The position numbers and the translations under genes are program-made. The notes under the pieces were generated by a model. It was not told the DNA's origin, did no database searches, and worked only from the letters and a program-made list of their open reading frames with translations. From Atriophallophorus winterbourni (taxonomy: Eukaryota; Platyhelminthes; Trematoda; Plagiorchiida; Microphallidae): a stretch of DNA of 64,000 bases. The DNA lies in contig JACCGJ010019042.1 of NCBI GenBank assembly GCA_013407085.1, positions 1-64,000 on the forward strand, written 5' to 3'. Positions 1-12,987 of the stretch are shown piece after piece (the first letter of the stretch is position 1; each line of letters opens with the position of its first letter).

Positions 1-285
1 CGAACACCATAATGTGTCTTGCAGTTGTAAGTCATCATCCGTGATCTCTTGGCAGAGCAATCTCGGAATATGGTAAATCGCAACACCACCTCCTCGAGTC
101 AGGCGATCGTGACGAAGTAGGGACATACCTTCAATGGCAACTTCATTGTCTGTTAAAGTTGGATGAAACCATGTCTCAGTTACGGCAATCACGTCTGGTG
201 AGTGTGTGGTAGTTAGTTCAGTTAATTCGTGTAGTTCGTTTGTCAAGCATTGGGCATTCGTATATAAAAATTTGACAGTCGATGT
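1..285 (-). CDS. CR1 retrotransposon ORF2, start of endonuclease (partial at window edge)
   Basis: On the minus strand a frame overlapping the end of ORF1 encodes TNAQCLTNELHELTELT, then DVIAVTETWFHPTL and RGGGVAIY. These match the N-terminal strands of the APE-like endonuclease of CR1 ORF2: the conserved Asn of the TNAQCL motif, the catalytic Glu of VTETW and the GGGVAIY block. The frame is open to the window boundary, so only about 90 residues are visible. It overlaps ORF1 in a different frame, so ORF2 would need reinitiation or a similar mechanism. The reverse transcriptase would lie outside the window. Confidence 0.75.
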
Positions 286-1536
286 TGATAGCAAGGACGG
301 TTCATGAGATAAACGTATTGGTACATCTCGGCCTGAGTCGGTAGGTAGGTAATTTTGTTCGCCGACTCCGGTAGAGTCGGCCGAATTCCGTTTTTTGGCT
401 CAGTGTTTGGACTTTCGGCATCAGCCTTGATATTATTAGTTTTGAGACGTCTGGGAATAATTTTAATCTCTCGGGGCAATTTGTATCGAAATTGCTTCCA
501 ATTTTTAAGAACGGCGTCAGCCATACTGTCTGTCAGCAGTGTCAGTTTGAGTGGTCGCGGAGCTTTACCTTCGTATTTCGGTGATGTCGGGATCCTAAAG
601 GTATTGATAACAGCTGTATTGTTTGTTTGGATAGCGTCACTAATAAATTTCCATTGTTGTATGTCGTGGTTGGAGTTACACTTTGCATCTGGACTATCAG
701 CAGCTTCAGGAACGTTCAGGATTATAAGACTACGACTGTCGCGCTCGTTTACTTTCCCAGTGTTCCTGTTTACTGTAGATTTTGCCCGTTCTGACCAAGG
801 TATGTCAACAAAGATACGTGACGTGTTTTGTTCACCGTCTTGCAACAAGTATGCAGATAAAAGTACATCTTCTAGTTCTTTTTCACTCTGCAACACTACC
901 TTGAGCAATCTTGGTTTATCTTGGTGCGGCGCTTTGGGAGCACGAGTCAAGCGCGTCAGTGAAACCGGAGTGATTGTTTTTACACCCATCCTAGTGCACA
1001 GTTCCGACCATTTGGTCAAGTCATGCTGCTGTCTGGTCGAAAATAGTGTCTCAGATGCCTCTGGCACATTGGTACAAATAATGCTAAGCGAAACCTTTTT
1101 TGAGGCTGGTTTCTCAAACACAACACTTGAGGAGGACGGCTTTACTTTTGACTCGGTTTTATCGATCTCTTTGGTGTCTTGTAGCAATATTTCAGAATAT
1201 TTAGGGGCACCGGTGGTGTCTACAGATGAACTTGAATGTTTGGGATCCTTTGTTGTTGGTTTGATCAATAGCTCTATTGAGTTTCTCATTTTGGCAAACT
1301 GGTTTTCCAGGTGTGAGAGTCTACTCTCCATCTCATTGGGCACTTTACCTACAGTCAAATCTTTACTGTTGTGGCGGACGTCTTTATTAAATTGCCTACA
1401 GCTTGTACAAACATAACAAACCGATGGGTGTTTCTCATCGTTCACGAGCCTCACACAATCATCAGTCAAATTCTCATCACAGGACGCGTGTTGATGGAAC
1501 CCGCAGAAAGTACATTTAACTGAAATAGTATCCCCT
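243..1536 (-). CDS. CR1 retrotransposon ORF1 protein, N-terminally truncated
   Basis: This is an open frame of about 430 codons ending at a stop at 243-245. Its N-terminal part carries paired cysteines and histidines of a PHD-like finger: CTFCGFHQHASC, then CYVCTSC about 25 residues later. Two diverged repeats of a folded module follow, each with a motif like IICTNVPEA or LIILNVPEA and a KPRLLKVVLQ-type strand; these look like the RNA-recognition-like domains of CR1 ORF1 proteins. The middle is rich in Ser, Lys and Thr. ORF1 proteins of this clade bind element RNA and act as chaperones in the ribonucleoprotein. No ATG begins the frame and an in-frame stop lies near 1560, which fits truncation. 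Absence of frameshifts suggests a fairly young copy. Confidence 0.75.
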
Positions 1537-4500
1537 TTAAATGTATTGATTTGGAGAGTTTACAACATAATCGGTTGAATTGTTAAATCTTCCTACATGC
1601 AATAAATTTTATTTTATGTTTGCTCATATAGTGGAAATGTTATAGCTGTTCTCCCATGACTTTAAACTCGGGAGATGCTCGAATTTTTTTAGATTTAACG
1701 GGCTTGATACCCGCAATTACCACAAAATGCTCATATGGGTACGGTGAAATAAAACAAATGTTGTTTGGTGGCTTTCAGAACATACAACGTGGTGATAAAT
1801 AAAGCGAGAGCGATCGTCTTAGCATTATTATCCGGCATGCGGCTTTCTAAAAGCCTCCTTGCTTGTTTAGAATAAATACGGATACAAATCTAAAGTTATT
1901 ATTAACAGCTTCAGATAGAAGTCGATTCAAACTTTGATACGTAAAACTGACCTAAAGTCTTCCGATTTGCTATGATTATTTCCTTATAACCTACATATTA
2001 TCCACTCCATTCACTCTCCATTCACTGGCACTCCGAAATGTATATACCAAGTGGAAACTAAAAGAACTAAGTCAATTTCATAAGCACTGATTTTTCGAAT
2101 ACACTATTAATCTAATTAAAATCTTAATAAATCATGGAGGTATAAGTTTATTTAGCGTTGAGCATCTGGGATATTATTACTTTTCATAAGTTTTAACATT
2201 GTTTTTATAATTATTACTCGGAGTCAAGTTTTATGACTGCATACAACAACAATAACTTGAAACTACAAAACCATCATTATGATATGCGGTGGAAGAAACT
2301 GTGATACGAACCAAGATTGCACGCATCTATAAATGAATTCCATGAACCACTTTAACATTAAGAACCTCCTAGTAATCCCATCAAGTCCAAAGAACTTTAA
2401 ATGCTCCTCAAACTAATCGGAAATATCAATCGTCATTTATCTATTCAACCTCTCTGATCACATATAAAATACACCAGAATTTGGAGAAAGAATCATTAAA
2501 ATAATCAGCAAGACTAAATAAATGAATCGGGAGATCGGTAGATTGATCTTGAGTTCGATTACATGAAATAAAAACAAACTATTTGATAGAATTATATTTG
2601 TGAAATAAAATTTTTTCTGTTCCTAATGACGTTCATTAAGTAAGCGATCACGTACAGCGAAAGTATGAACTGATCATTCACACAAAAAATCAGACAAAAT
2701 CATGCTATATTTAATTTAAATTTATCACTTTTGAAGAGCGGAACAAAATCCTTTATTTTGCGTTAATATATATTGCACGATATTCTCTTCATTATCTGTT
2801 TTCCGTGGCGAAGTATGCAGACAACATGGGGTCGATTTATCGCTTGAAGCGTTCACAATTCACACTTCGTATAGATCGATGAAGATTTGTCTTTTTTTGG
2901 CAAAGTGCATCATGTCTTTCAAAGGTGCACAATTGAAAAAGCGGTGAAAGTTTGTTTACGCTTATATTTCAATATGGGAAATAATTATATGTTAGATATT
3001 GATTTGCAATGAAAATCCCAATCTTAATTACCAAGCCGTTTATTGATTGACAAATTGATTGTGGGAACGCAGCTCGTTTGTCAACAGATGTCAAGCGTCG
3101 AGAGAAATTAGATTACAAAATAAGTGTATGCTTCGGATGTGCATTCATGTTCGACATCAATCGACCAAGGTTAGCAAAACACACTTCAGCTCCATAAGCA
3201 TTATCGCTGACATCATGCATGTGGATTTTTGTGAGCAAAATACTTAGTTCGGCGATACAGCATAGTTGTTCAAAGTACTTTTAATTTGGCTATTTATAGA
3301 TCCGTACAATGATCTGCCTTGTTCTTAATAGCCTGCAGAAGGTACGAACCTTTGATGATGAGAATCGATTTGCTTACCGGTAGTAACGCGTACCATTTGA
3401 TGGCGTTGTATGATTAAATCAGAATTTTGAAAGAGCTCGTCACAAAATCATTAACCGTTAAAAATTTACTGTTTACACGAACTCGTTCGGCTCTGTCAAT
3501 CGTGTTCAACTCACTAACCCACTCAGAACGCGAGCCATACGAGCCAAAATAATAAAATGGATATTTGGATATTTTTAAGCCAAATCTCAATACGTTGAAC
3601 TTAATAGGCTAAGTTCTAACTTGCTCGCCCACTGAGATATGTTTTCAGGGAGCGATTCTATCTCACTTCCTGTTTTCCGCTGCACTCAACTTTTGTTTTT
3701 GTAATACGCAGACGACGTAGTCATTTGATGTGCAAGACAAGACACGATTTTTTGAATCGGCTCTCTGCGGCTTTGAATGAAATTTAAACCTAGTCAGTGG
3801 AGAGAAGCCTATCTTTAAATCCCGGGTAATTTTCTGAACTTGTGTTCAATGATCTGATTGAAGAACTTTGCGAAGCAATTTGCAGTAATCTCACTTCACT
3901 GATATTACTAGATGAACATAAGCCAAGTATCTAGGCAGCACCATATAAAGAAACCTTACTTAGACCCATCATGTAAATTCTCTGCTTACAAGAGGTGGTA
4001 GGCTTTAATTTTACGCTTTTCGTCTTCGTTCTCTCGGCGTAAAATCCAAGCTAAGTTATCATTTCATATTCTCTTGTATCTTACCTCATATTCTGTAATG
4101 TTCAACTGTTATTTTCCGCGTACTTCTTTCAACAGACTATTGCTCAAAGTTTCCATCAAGACCGTTTCACGCGTAAGCTCATTTCCTTATCAGGACATTC
4201 TTGAATAAATCTTGAAACAACAATTTTTTCTCTTGTGATCGACTTATGAATTTTATCCTAAATAATATTTCCCATATAATAATATTAACCGTATAATCCT
4301 TCATAAAACCATATATGGAACGACTTCACGCTGAGGCGGTTGAGTGAACAAAGGATAGTAAGAATACAGTCAATAAGGTGGATGGGGCTGATATCTCCAC
4401 AATCTGGCGTCCGGTTGCGCAGCGAATAAACATTAACGTGCGTGACCCATATTGTGCGCACCGATTACGCAATCGAGCTAATCTGTCAGCAGATGTCATT

Positions 4501-7500
4501 CACACCTGCCAAGAACAAAACAATTGAGGGATTATACGGCACTTAGGGGTGGTGGTGCGTCAGTTGATATTGATCGCGTCTGTCTATCTTAACGATTGCA
4601 GAACCCACCACGGACTGTGCAAGATTCAAGATTCAAGTTCTTAACCAGCTTAGGATTGGTCAGGTGAATTAAATTTAAGCTTGATCACAGTTCGTACTGA
4701 CATCCTTGATCTGACGAAACGCTACCAAACATCTACTCTAACCTAATCATTGCGATTTTTTCATTAATTTGGATTCCAGATCAGCCTCTAATTACCTTAT
4801 TTAATTGTTATTGCTTATGGTGATTAGATTAAAGATCCCTACTTGCATGCGTTTCCACCACACATTCCGTTGGATTAGATTAAATTTTTAAGATGTTCAC
4901 GAATTTTTACATCATCAATTTTCATAATGTTGGAGTGATAGTCATTGGTATCGATTCAATGTAAATTCGATTGATCTTCCGAAAATTGGAATGCAGAGAA
5001 CCTTGTCGTTAACGTAGTTCATATGTATGTTCCGTACGAAGAATTTAATAATGCATAGTTTCTATAGATAAATATTCTTAAATTAAAGTTCAACCACAAC
5101 TAATAGATTCCACGAAATATTTCTCAATTCTTCGGCATTTTGAATTTCGCAAAGCTAGATGCTTAATATCTTATTCAAATTGCTACATTCTTTCGCTAAG
5201 ATCGAGATTATAATTTTTTTCATCTGTTACCATCTACTTTCAGGCTGGATAGTACAAGCTTGGAATGCGAAACATGCTGACTGACCATTGTTTTTCAAAC
5301 TGATCACAATGTCTACATGTCATCTAACATTTTGCAAATCTGATCAATCAAACTGCGTTTAAGACTTGAGGTGAAGCAACCGACTGCTAGTCGCGTACAA
5401 ACAGATATGGATCCAGGTGAATGGTCCTTTCGTAGATTTTCAAATAGGATAATTCTTTCGTTGTGAACAAAGTACAAAGAACAAAGTAGTTTATTCATCA
5501 TTGCTTGTCCCAATTTAAAGAAAACCATTTTCCCCACATAAGCCAATCACTTTTTTTACTGGTTGGTGCGAATCCATTGAAACTTTCCTTTGCCAGCAAT
5601 TTAGTTTTTACCTCAGACAATGGGTATAATTTGACCCCAATTTTGAACTGTTTTAATTGCATTTGAAGGCTTTTGCACGAAGGGTTTAAAGTGATAGTAA
5701 TAAATTATTCATTGAAATATCTAAATTTTTAGATGTAAGAATTAATCTGATTTTTGATTTAGTTGATCACCGACAACGCAAATAACGGAAACAAAGTCGT
5801 GAGGTGTGTTGTGACGGAAAAGCACGCAAATGAATATCTTGAAAACAAAGTCTGTTAGAGAAAACGGATAACCACAACGCGCATTATGATGCACGATATC
5901 AGGTCAGACAGCCAATACGATTAAATGAAGTTATTCAAAATTAAATTGATTCCCAAAAATTGTCTACGAATAGGTTGCTTGAGATTTCATCGTTTTCATG
6001 ACATGTGACAACAGTCTTTGATATAGGACAGCCTGAGTGTAAAATAAACTAAACTGCTCAATAGAAATTGTCGGAGTGCATCCTACACGTCACTTTTGAT
6101 GTAGAGTCAACTTGCATTATTGTTCAGTTGAAAGAATGGGATTACACATCAGGCCAATCGAAGCCAAACCGCGTTCGCTGTCTGTTACGTTGTTTGCACA
6201 GACTTCACGATGCAACAAGGACCACGTCCCCATCCATTCATGAGGTCAACATTTCCGGCTCTAATTACCGTCACCACCGCGATTCACGAAACACAAAAGA
6301 AAGCCAATTGGTCAAACACGCTTATTACGTAGATGACAAAGAATAAAAACAAGCGCCTAACTAATATGAGCAAATCTTGATACCATAACATGAACCACAA
6401 CTTGTATGTTCTGATTGTCACTTTGATTTGATTTGTCAATCGATTTTGTACCATCCGGTTCAATTCGAGCCCCCCTCAAATTGGGCTCAATTGACCAACT
6501 TTAACGAATTGCATATCTTTCGATAATGGCTGACATTGTGCATCTGTTCATGTTCCCATGATCGCTCGTACTGTTCTCGTGGAATCAGTCTGAACTCTCA
6601 ATCATTGCGGTCGTAGTCGACGGTCGTTGCGGAGCATAGTGTTCTTGTGTTGTGCCAGATGATGATGTATTGCACGTTGTCCGAAAGCTCGTTATTAGCA
6701 CTCATAGATAAACCTTTTACAAACTCTGCATTACGGAACGTTGTTGCAGATCACTCCGAGATCCATGATCTAGTTCAATCTAAGTGTTCTAAACCACAGC
6801 AAACACCATTAATCATAAAGTGTATAACTTTTGTTTCTTTCTTGCATAGGTGATATACCCTCTTCCAGTCACAGTTGGAAAATAGTGCACATGAAAAGTA
6901 CAATTTTGATAGATAGTATAGTTCAGCAAGGAGTATTTGCAGCTCAAGAATATGGTACTAACCATACGCTGGTAAAGCACGATGGTATGTTTTATTTGGC
7001 AATGACAAACATGGAAAATTGGAGAATATTCATTAAATTGCGAGAAAATTAAAAAATTATTTCAACCAGATAATCAAAACTGGTATTAAACACCGACAAC
7101 AGTTAGAATATGGGCTAATGTATCACTTCCATGATTACATTTCGTATTTTTTCCAACATTTTAGTTTACTGTAAATCTGTATTCTTAGGATAGTATAATT
7201 ATTCAGTTCTGAGAAACGCCAGATATTTTATGAAATTGTTTATGGCAGTGAAATATAATATATCGAAACTTCTGTAAATTCCGAGTGCTCAGAAAATACA
7301 ATTTCAAGATTCCACCTATAGAACAAAAGGATTTAATCACTTGTTGACAGCATATGCAGCACAATTCTTCAGGCCTTCAGTTAACATATTCTGATAAAAT
7401 ACTTCGAAACGCGACAGATCAATCAAATCACGTGTGGAAACCAGCCTTTCAAGAGAACTATACAGACAACATTCACATCTTAATTTCTCATGTTTGAAAC

Positions 7501-9575
7501 ACTATATATACAGCGTTTTACATGCATATGTATTCACATGGTAAATAACTTTCACACTCTAACCTTAAAAAAAAACAAAAAGCGTGCCAGGTGTCATTGC
7601 TCGTGCTGGTTCGTTCGATATCAATGTTGTCTAAGACAATGTGATATTATAAACAAATTGTTTTTAAACACAAGTTTAGTTGAAACATTTTGATCGCGAT
7701 TGCCTCAGATTTTCTCAAAATGTTCCAGCTATGTCTTCGTGTCACGTTTTTGGTGGATCATTTAAAGGACAGAGAACGCACCCTTGGGTTTCATTCGGTG
7801 GCTGGTGTCGATTAGGTGGGCTAGGATTGAACTGTTCACCTTCTTAAAGCAAATTTTGTTCAACCAACTTGGATGTTGTTCAGACATTCTTCATTCAAAT
7901 GTATGTATTTTATAGCTTGAAGTGAACTGTTCATTCCCTCTGGTCCTTTGGTCCATAAGTCAGATTCTAGTACCGATTGCTAGGGAATAAGCTAGTATGG
8001 ATGATACCACAACAACCTACCTTGCCGGACTGACAAAGCTGTGTAACTTTTCGATTACTGCACTGACCACCAAACGTTTACACAGGGTGAATACTTTATT
8101 AATGGCAAAGCTTGGCCCGAACAGTGATGTAAATTTACCTAATAGTTACCAGGAAATAGTGAAATGGTAGAAGATATATTGGTTCCAAAAACTTGGTTTT
8201 ATAGTCATTAATATCTGCGACAATATAGCCTTTTGAACTCCGATCTTTAAACATGCTGCAATGCCTAAAAAATCCGGATTATCAGATTCACATGTTTGTT
8301 GAAAGCTTTAGTAATTCGGTAATCCTAAGCATGCGATTGAGATTGAGGTTAATACGGACTGTAGATGCGTTCCATTTCGGAAATAGGTCAAATGGCCAAT
8401 CGGTGTGAATTAGTCAAACTACATCTAAGTGAATGCATACTTAGTGTCAAATCGAAAACCGACATGCTGTGAAAACTGATGCATCGATGCATGTAACATG
8501 AGAATGTTTACGAACCGAACCGTAGAGAGATTTATCTTATCTCATGTTGGTTCCATAATAAGTGTCATTAAGACTATATTCAGACGGAGTGCATCACACC
8601 ACGACAATGTAAAATGTATGTATAAATGAACTAAAATTATTTCTATGGTGAACAAATTATGCATGTCTAAGCAACAATGGTCGAGCCGATTTTACAATGC
8701 AGAATGTACGTAATTGTCCGCACGTAGCCATCAAACATACTACTGTATGTTAATTATTTGAAGCAGAAACAAATTTTGCATTTGTGCATCAGAAACCTTC
8801 GTGAATAAACGTGAAAAATCCTTGGGTTTTGTTCCTGTGATTTTGTGTGAACTAAAAATATCGCGTTCAAAAGTTTGCGCTTTTTTCATTCGCTTGCTTG
8901 CTGATTGTTTAAAGGAAGTGTGATAAAATCATGCAAACTCACGAAAGGTTTTAGCTACTTGACGCAAATATGGAACTTATCTAAATTTGGTATACTTTCC
9001 AGACGTCACGGTTTTTAAATAATTGTTCCAGCCCTCGATGATGACTTCCAAGTTTTATACCAACAAATGTATGTATCAAGACAAATGAAATGAATTCATC
9101 CGAAATATTAAGCCTTCATGTTATGGTTCACTGTTGACATTAAAATAATGTGGCCGGTATACCTTGTATCTACTGCTCTAAAACGATCTCGACACCATCA
9201 AATGATAAACAAGTCTCTCCTGCAATGTTCACAATGATATGTATTAATTGTTCAATCGACAGCATTTGCACGCTCTCAGCCTGATCCAAGTTCATCAACC
9301 GAGAGCACATTTTGCTCTTCGCCACCTTGAAGATGATGCTTCAAATTGCCTTCAAAGTGATCGGTCCAGTGGAAGTTCTTCATAACTTGTAGGACCAAAT
9401 TCAATTCAATTCTTTGGGAATATAGGAATCAAGTGTGTACTACTCTCCATAGATTAGGTCCTTTGGAATACCACAGTGTTTCCAGTCTATAGACATAGTC
9501 AGCGCTGTCTTAGTAGAGCAAATTCAATGCTACATTTGTTGCATCAGTATTAACAAATCGTGCCTGGCTCAGGCA
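1537..9575. other. AT-rich stretch with no supported gene
   Basis: About 8 kb in which all open frames are short and none resembles a known domain. Small patches look repetitive: 4690-4720 carries a CTGACGAAAC motif also seen at 11790 and 12070; 4840-4870 resembles the start of the repeat described at 32745 and 35821; 6350-6480 resembles 37860-38000; and 7850-7880 resembles 57128-57155. These point to old interspersed repeats. No splice-bounded exon could be defended. Confidence 0.5.
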
Positions 9576-10270
9576 AAGAATTCAAGGTAATTCAAGGTTT
9601 TAATGATCTAAAAAGAAAATACTTTACAATAATCATAGATTAAAAATATCAGGTGTGCATAAAAAGAAAAGAAAAGATGTTTTGTCGGTATGGAAAGTAA
9701 ACAAAGAAGAACCTTCGACATATTGATCTAGAATGTGGAATGGTTAATTTGTAGCCGATTAAACGGGTGTTCAAATGGGTGTATGCAGAATGCTAAGCAG
9801 CAGATTAAAATCAAACCCGGCACGGTGGTACGAAAATTCAAATAGGTTTCGTGTTACCATCCTCTCCTCGTATGACTTGTTGTATAGTCCGGTCACCAGT
9901 TTTGATGCGCTGTGGTATACATGTTGCAGCAAAGCCATGTCCTTCTGTAACCACGGAGACCGCGCTTGAAGTCATTACTCTATTGTTGGCCGGATATAGG
10001 TTGAAAGTTATGATTGAACGAGGAGGTAAACATACCTCTTTTCCTCCGCGAGTTCATCCTGGGTATCGCGAAGCCCGTCATCCGTGGGAGATTGTTGTCG
10101 AATGACCATTAATACAGATCATTTAAACGTGCCGGTAATGCTAAGCAATGTTCTGTCGATTGTTTTTCCAGAAAAATTTACACCCTCAGTAAAAGGAATA
10201 GTAATCGACTTAGTACTGTTCCTTGTGGGACACTGCTCCCAGCTCCAATAGTACGAGAAATTATCGTTTT
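9576..10270 (-). mobile_element. CR1 retrotransposon 3' fragment (RT core to 3' end, decayed)
   Basis: The minus strand shows a decayed RT segment near 10215-10270 reading roughly GAGSSVPQGTVLSRLLFL, which corresponds to the QG motif upstream of the catalytic aspartates. It then shows scattered pieces of the CR1 C-terminal region that match the copy at 22958-23509; for example the plus-strand phrase tgtccttctgtaaccacgga matches tgtccttctgtagccagggt near 23310. The 3' terminus is well preserved: the box gttttaatgatctaaaa at 9597-9613 followed by two copies of an ATTCAAGGTA-like unit. Frameshifts and stops are frequent, so this is a pseudogene copy. Confidence 0.65.
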
Positions 10271-10816
10271 ATCTTGATTTTCATTTAGCTGTCAGAGAGA
10301 TGACTTACAAATCAAGTAAGTATGCTTCCGATGATGACGAAATCTTTTTCGGAATGTTTAAAAAGTGATCAACGCGTGCCAAATATTCAGATATTTTGTA
10401 GTAACGGCTGTGCATGCACGGTGGTTATAAAATTAATCAGACAGGGGTAATTTTGTCTGAATGAACGCTGTCTGGGAGAGAATTTGATGCTATAAGGTCT
10501 ATCTGATAACACTTACACACGAAACATTCAAAAACCCAGGAAACCGCCGATCCTGGCCTGATTGGCTTCCGCATTTATAATCAAAAATAATTTATTGACT
10601 GTGATTAAGCCGACAATTTTTAAAGATGAATATTTATAGCAAAAATTGCAGGCTTTTGGAATATATTAGCCGAATACTCATTTAAGCGAGTCACATCACG
10701 TGATATTGATTTCGGTTTGTACATATCATTGATCGATAGGTCAACATATGTTGAAGGACAGCTTAGCATTGAGTTAACTTAGTCGAACCTAAAAGTGAAA
10801 TTCGAAGCAAAACGAA
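10271..10816. other. No feature seen upstream of the small basic ORF
   Basis: AT-rich sequence without a convincing exon or repeat. If the 10817 ORF is a gene, its promoter would lie here, but no clear TATA box or initiator could be picked out. Confidence 0.3.
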
Positions 10817-11071
10817 ATGAAATGTTTTTCTTGCTTCAAAAAATGCAAGCCATCCAAAGAAACTCTGAACAAAGAACTATCTAGAACTAATACTGCCGAT
10901 GGGGCACAATCCTCTGCTGCTGAAATAAAAGATGGCAAAAAGAAAGGTAGAGGAAAGAAAAAGACTTCACAAACTGAGCTGGAAAGACGGCGAGAAATGG
11001 AACGAGAAATGGTAAAGCGATCGAAAATGGGACTGCTGAAATTTAGTGCTCCACTGACTTCAGGCTGCTGA
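10817..11071 (+). CDS. Small highly basic protein, function unknown
   Basis: An ATG-initiated frame of 84 codons with composition unlike chance AT-rich frames. It begins MKCFSCFKKCK, a cysteine-rich N-terminus that could be lipid-modified or bind metal. A Ser/Thr/Ala linker follows, then a strongly charged stretch of about 30 residues with KKKGRGKKK and ELERRREMEREM, probably a helix or coiled coil, and the tail is LLKFSAPLTSGC. The 5' context is A-rich and the 3' flank is AT-rich. It overlaps no recognised transposon frame. I do not recognise the family, and it could be a single-exon gene or the first exon of a longer one. The call rests on composition and start context only. Confidence 0.45.
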   Translation: MKCFSCFKKCKPSKETLNKELSRTNTADGAQSSAAEIKDGKKKGRGKKKTSQTELERRREMEREMVKRSKMGLLKFSAPLTSGC

Positions 11072-11744
11072 TTATAACTTTTTCATTCATGTGAGATGCC
11101 CGTGAATTTTTTTCATTTTGACTTGCTGCATTATGTTCCGACGTGTATTTTATATTTATTTGTCGTCTCAAAAATTATATTTTTAAGTTAATTAACATGA
11201 GGCTTTGAAAATCACTTTTATGTATAATGACATCGTGTTGACTGAACGCTAAAACCGTATCTAGTTTGAGCGGGATAAAAAGCTTCCGTTTGTGATATGT
11301 CGTACACCGTATAGTAGACAATTATTTATACAAATTCAAATCTTATCAATCAGTTGATGATATTAGTTCAACGATATATCGGCTAGTAGATGAATACCAA
11401 TGAATTACTTAGTATATTTTTGTATGACGATCAATTAAATCCTGGATAAAGGTAAGGAATTTTACTCTATTAGCATACCAAATATGGTTCGAAGCAGCTA
11501 ATCACTTTTGAAATGGAGCCAATTAATTTAGTCCACCTAGCACTCCGTTTGGACGCACATTTTACTACGCTGTAAACATTGACTTCCGACTTCAAATATT
11601 CCAGAATCCATGTTAACAAATTTGAAAAACACTCGGTTACAACGAAGTTATACTTGAATGCCACCGTTACATAGGGTTCGTACAACAAACAACGATGTTC
11701 ATACACACTAGTGCGGGCGATATGAACAACAAATTACTTTAATC
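11072..11744. other. No feature seen
   Basis: AT-rich sequence with no supported exon or repeat. It may hold the 3' UTR of the small ORF that ends at 11071. Confidence 0.3.
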
Positions 11745-12130
11745 TGTTACAGCAGATTTTGGATAACGTTTTACCTCTGAAACAGAAGCTTCGTCAGACC
11801 AAGGGTATAAGTAGCACTCCAACCACCACCTCTAATTTGTTGTCTCAATACACAGCCTATTTAAATCCCAGTTACCTTTATGCACAATTGTCACACATTT
11901 GACCATGCCAATGCGAACCGCAGTCTCAATTGACATTGACAGATTTCAAGCTCTGAGGGTAAATATCCCTATTGATCCTGACTTTATCTACACGACTTGA
12001 CACCCTTAGGGTTTCACTAGGCTGTTTAGTGAGACAACCAGACTTAATGATTGCACTGACAAACACACTTGATCTGACGAAACTTCTGTGTCATTTAATT
12101 GAACCTGTTTTCAATTCCACGTTTCATAAA
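11745..12130 (-). repeat. Interspersed repeat with inverted CTGACGA-containing ends
   Basis: The minus strand near 11800-11770 reads cttggtctgacgaagcttct and continues into a tgtttcagagg hairpin half. The plus strand near 12066 carries the related cttgatctgacgaaacttct. The two copies are inverted about 270 bases apart, and a third copy, cttgatctgacgaaacgcta, is at about 4700. The stem CTTCTG/CAGAGG with a TTT loop follows CTGACGA, an arrangement like helix II of a hammerhead ribozyme, but the conserved GAAAC is here TAAAAC. The element class is not known to me. Confidence 0.4.
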
Positions 12131-12179
12131 ATCAGGTTCGAATAAATAGATCCAGTCTACTTAACCCTCTTACTACTTA

Positions 12180-12987
12180 AGAGGTTTGGACCAAGGCGCT
12201 GGATGAAAGTAATGCTGTAGATGCGTGTCGCATTTGTATTCCCAAAGCTTTCAATCGAGTCAGTCATGACCTTTTAAGCAATAGGCTAGAAGGCGGGTAA
12301 GGGATAAGGGAATATATTGCTGTTAGTTTTGTTCAAGTTCGCGCCGGCAGTACCATTTCTAGAAGAATAGACGACAATTTAGAAGTTCAAAAAAGCTCTG
12401 TACATGAATCTCTTCTATATTTGTTGCATATGAATGGCGTGTTAAAGGATATCGTGTGTAATTTGATACTGTTTGCTGATGTTAATAAATTATGGAAACG
12501 TGATTGATTGATTGACGACTGTATGACATTACAACCGGTTAAGTGCCTCTTATACGGTTGGTCTCAGACAATTGTTTTGCCATTTATTCCTGCAAAATTA
12601 ACAATGATGGGATTTGGCAAATCTTTGCACCACTCTCATTAGCTTGGCATGTAAAATATCGTTAGGACTACCACGAAAACTATCATAGTCTAGATGTTGA
12701 CTTGCCTCGAGACAGGACAGGATTGCCAAACAGTATATAATAAAGCATGGATTTTCTTGGGTCTACTAAAAAGGATAAAATTTAGTTTAACGTCTGAAAA
12801 CTTACCCCGGATATTAGATACATATTTGAATCCTGTTAAGGGATATTTAGCCCAAAGGCTAGGCACTACGGCTGCGGAAGGACATTTTACTAGTTGACAG
12901 GATTTATCATCGTGCAGCCAGGTTGGTCTCGTGTTAAAAGAATTTGCCTTGCCGAGATTGATTGTCAAAACAAAACTGCATGATCAA
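12180..12987 (+). mobile_element. CR1 retrotransposon RT fragment, decayed, plus strand
   Basis: Plus-strand frames around 12185-12280 read VWTKALDESNAVDACRI then PKAFNRVSHDLL, the CR1 RT region with the first catalytic aspartate (KAFDRVNH in better copies) altered to Asn. LILFADV-like remains occur near 12465. The C-terminal segment at 12694-12897 has WIFLGLLKRIKF and ILDTYLNPVKGYLAQ, matching LLLLKRVFRSF and IMNTYLRPTMEYAVQ of the 22958 copy. Several stops and frameshifts interrupt it. The copy stops near 12985, where another repeat family begins. Confidence 0.65.

Larger units (their letters stand above)
1..1536 (-). mobile_element. CR1-type non-LTR retrotransposon, 5'-truncated copy (ORF1 and start of ORF2)
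   Basis: Read on the minus strand, the segment starts inside ORF1 near 1536 and runs through the ORF1/ORF2 junction to the window edge. ORF1 is uninterrupted, and ORF2 opens in another frame with the start of an APE-type endonuclease. An in-frame stop lies just upstream of the zinc-finger part and no ATG precedes it, so the element appears cut at its 5' end, as is usual for non-LTR insertions. The same ORF1 type occurs at 43850-44860. The downstream part (rest of endonuclease, RT, 3' end) lies left of the window. The CR1 assignment rests on the PHD-like finger in ORF1 and on the ORF2 endonuclease motifs. Confidence 0.85.

Noticed and set aside
355..1416. Long plus-strand open frame of 353 codons
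   Set aside because: It is the antisense shadow of the CR1 ORF1 on the minus strand, which has the recognisable motifs.
6068..6346. Plus-strand frame of 92 codons
   Set aside because: No domain, no splice evidence, and a patch of it neighbours a repeat; length is within chance expectation.
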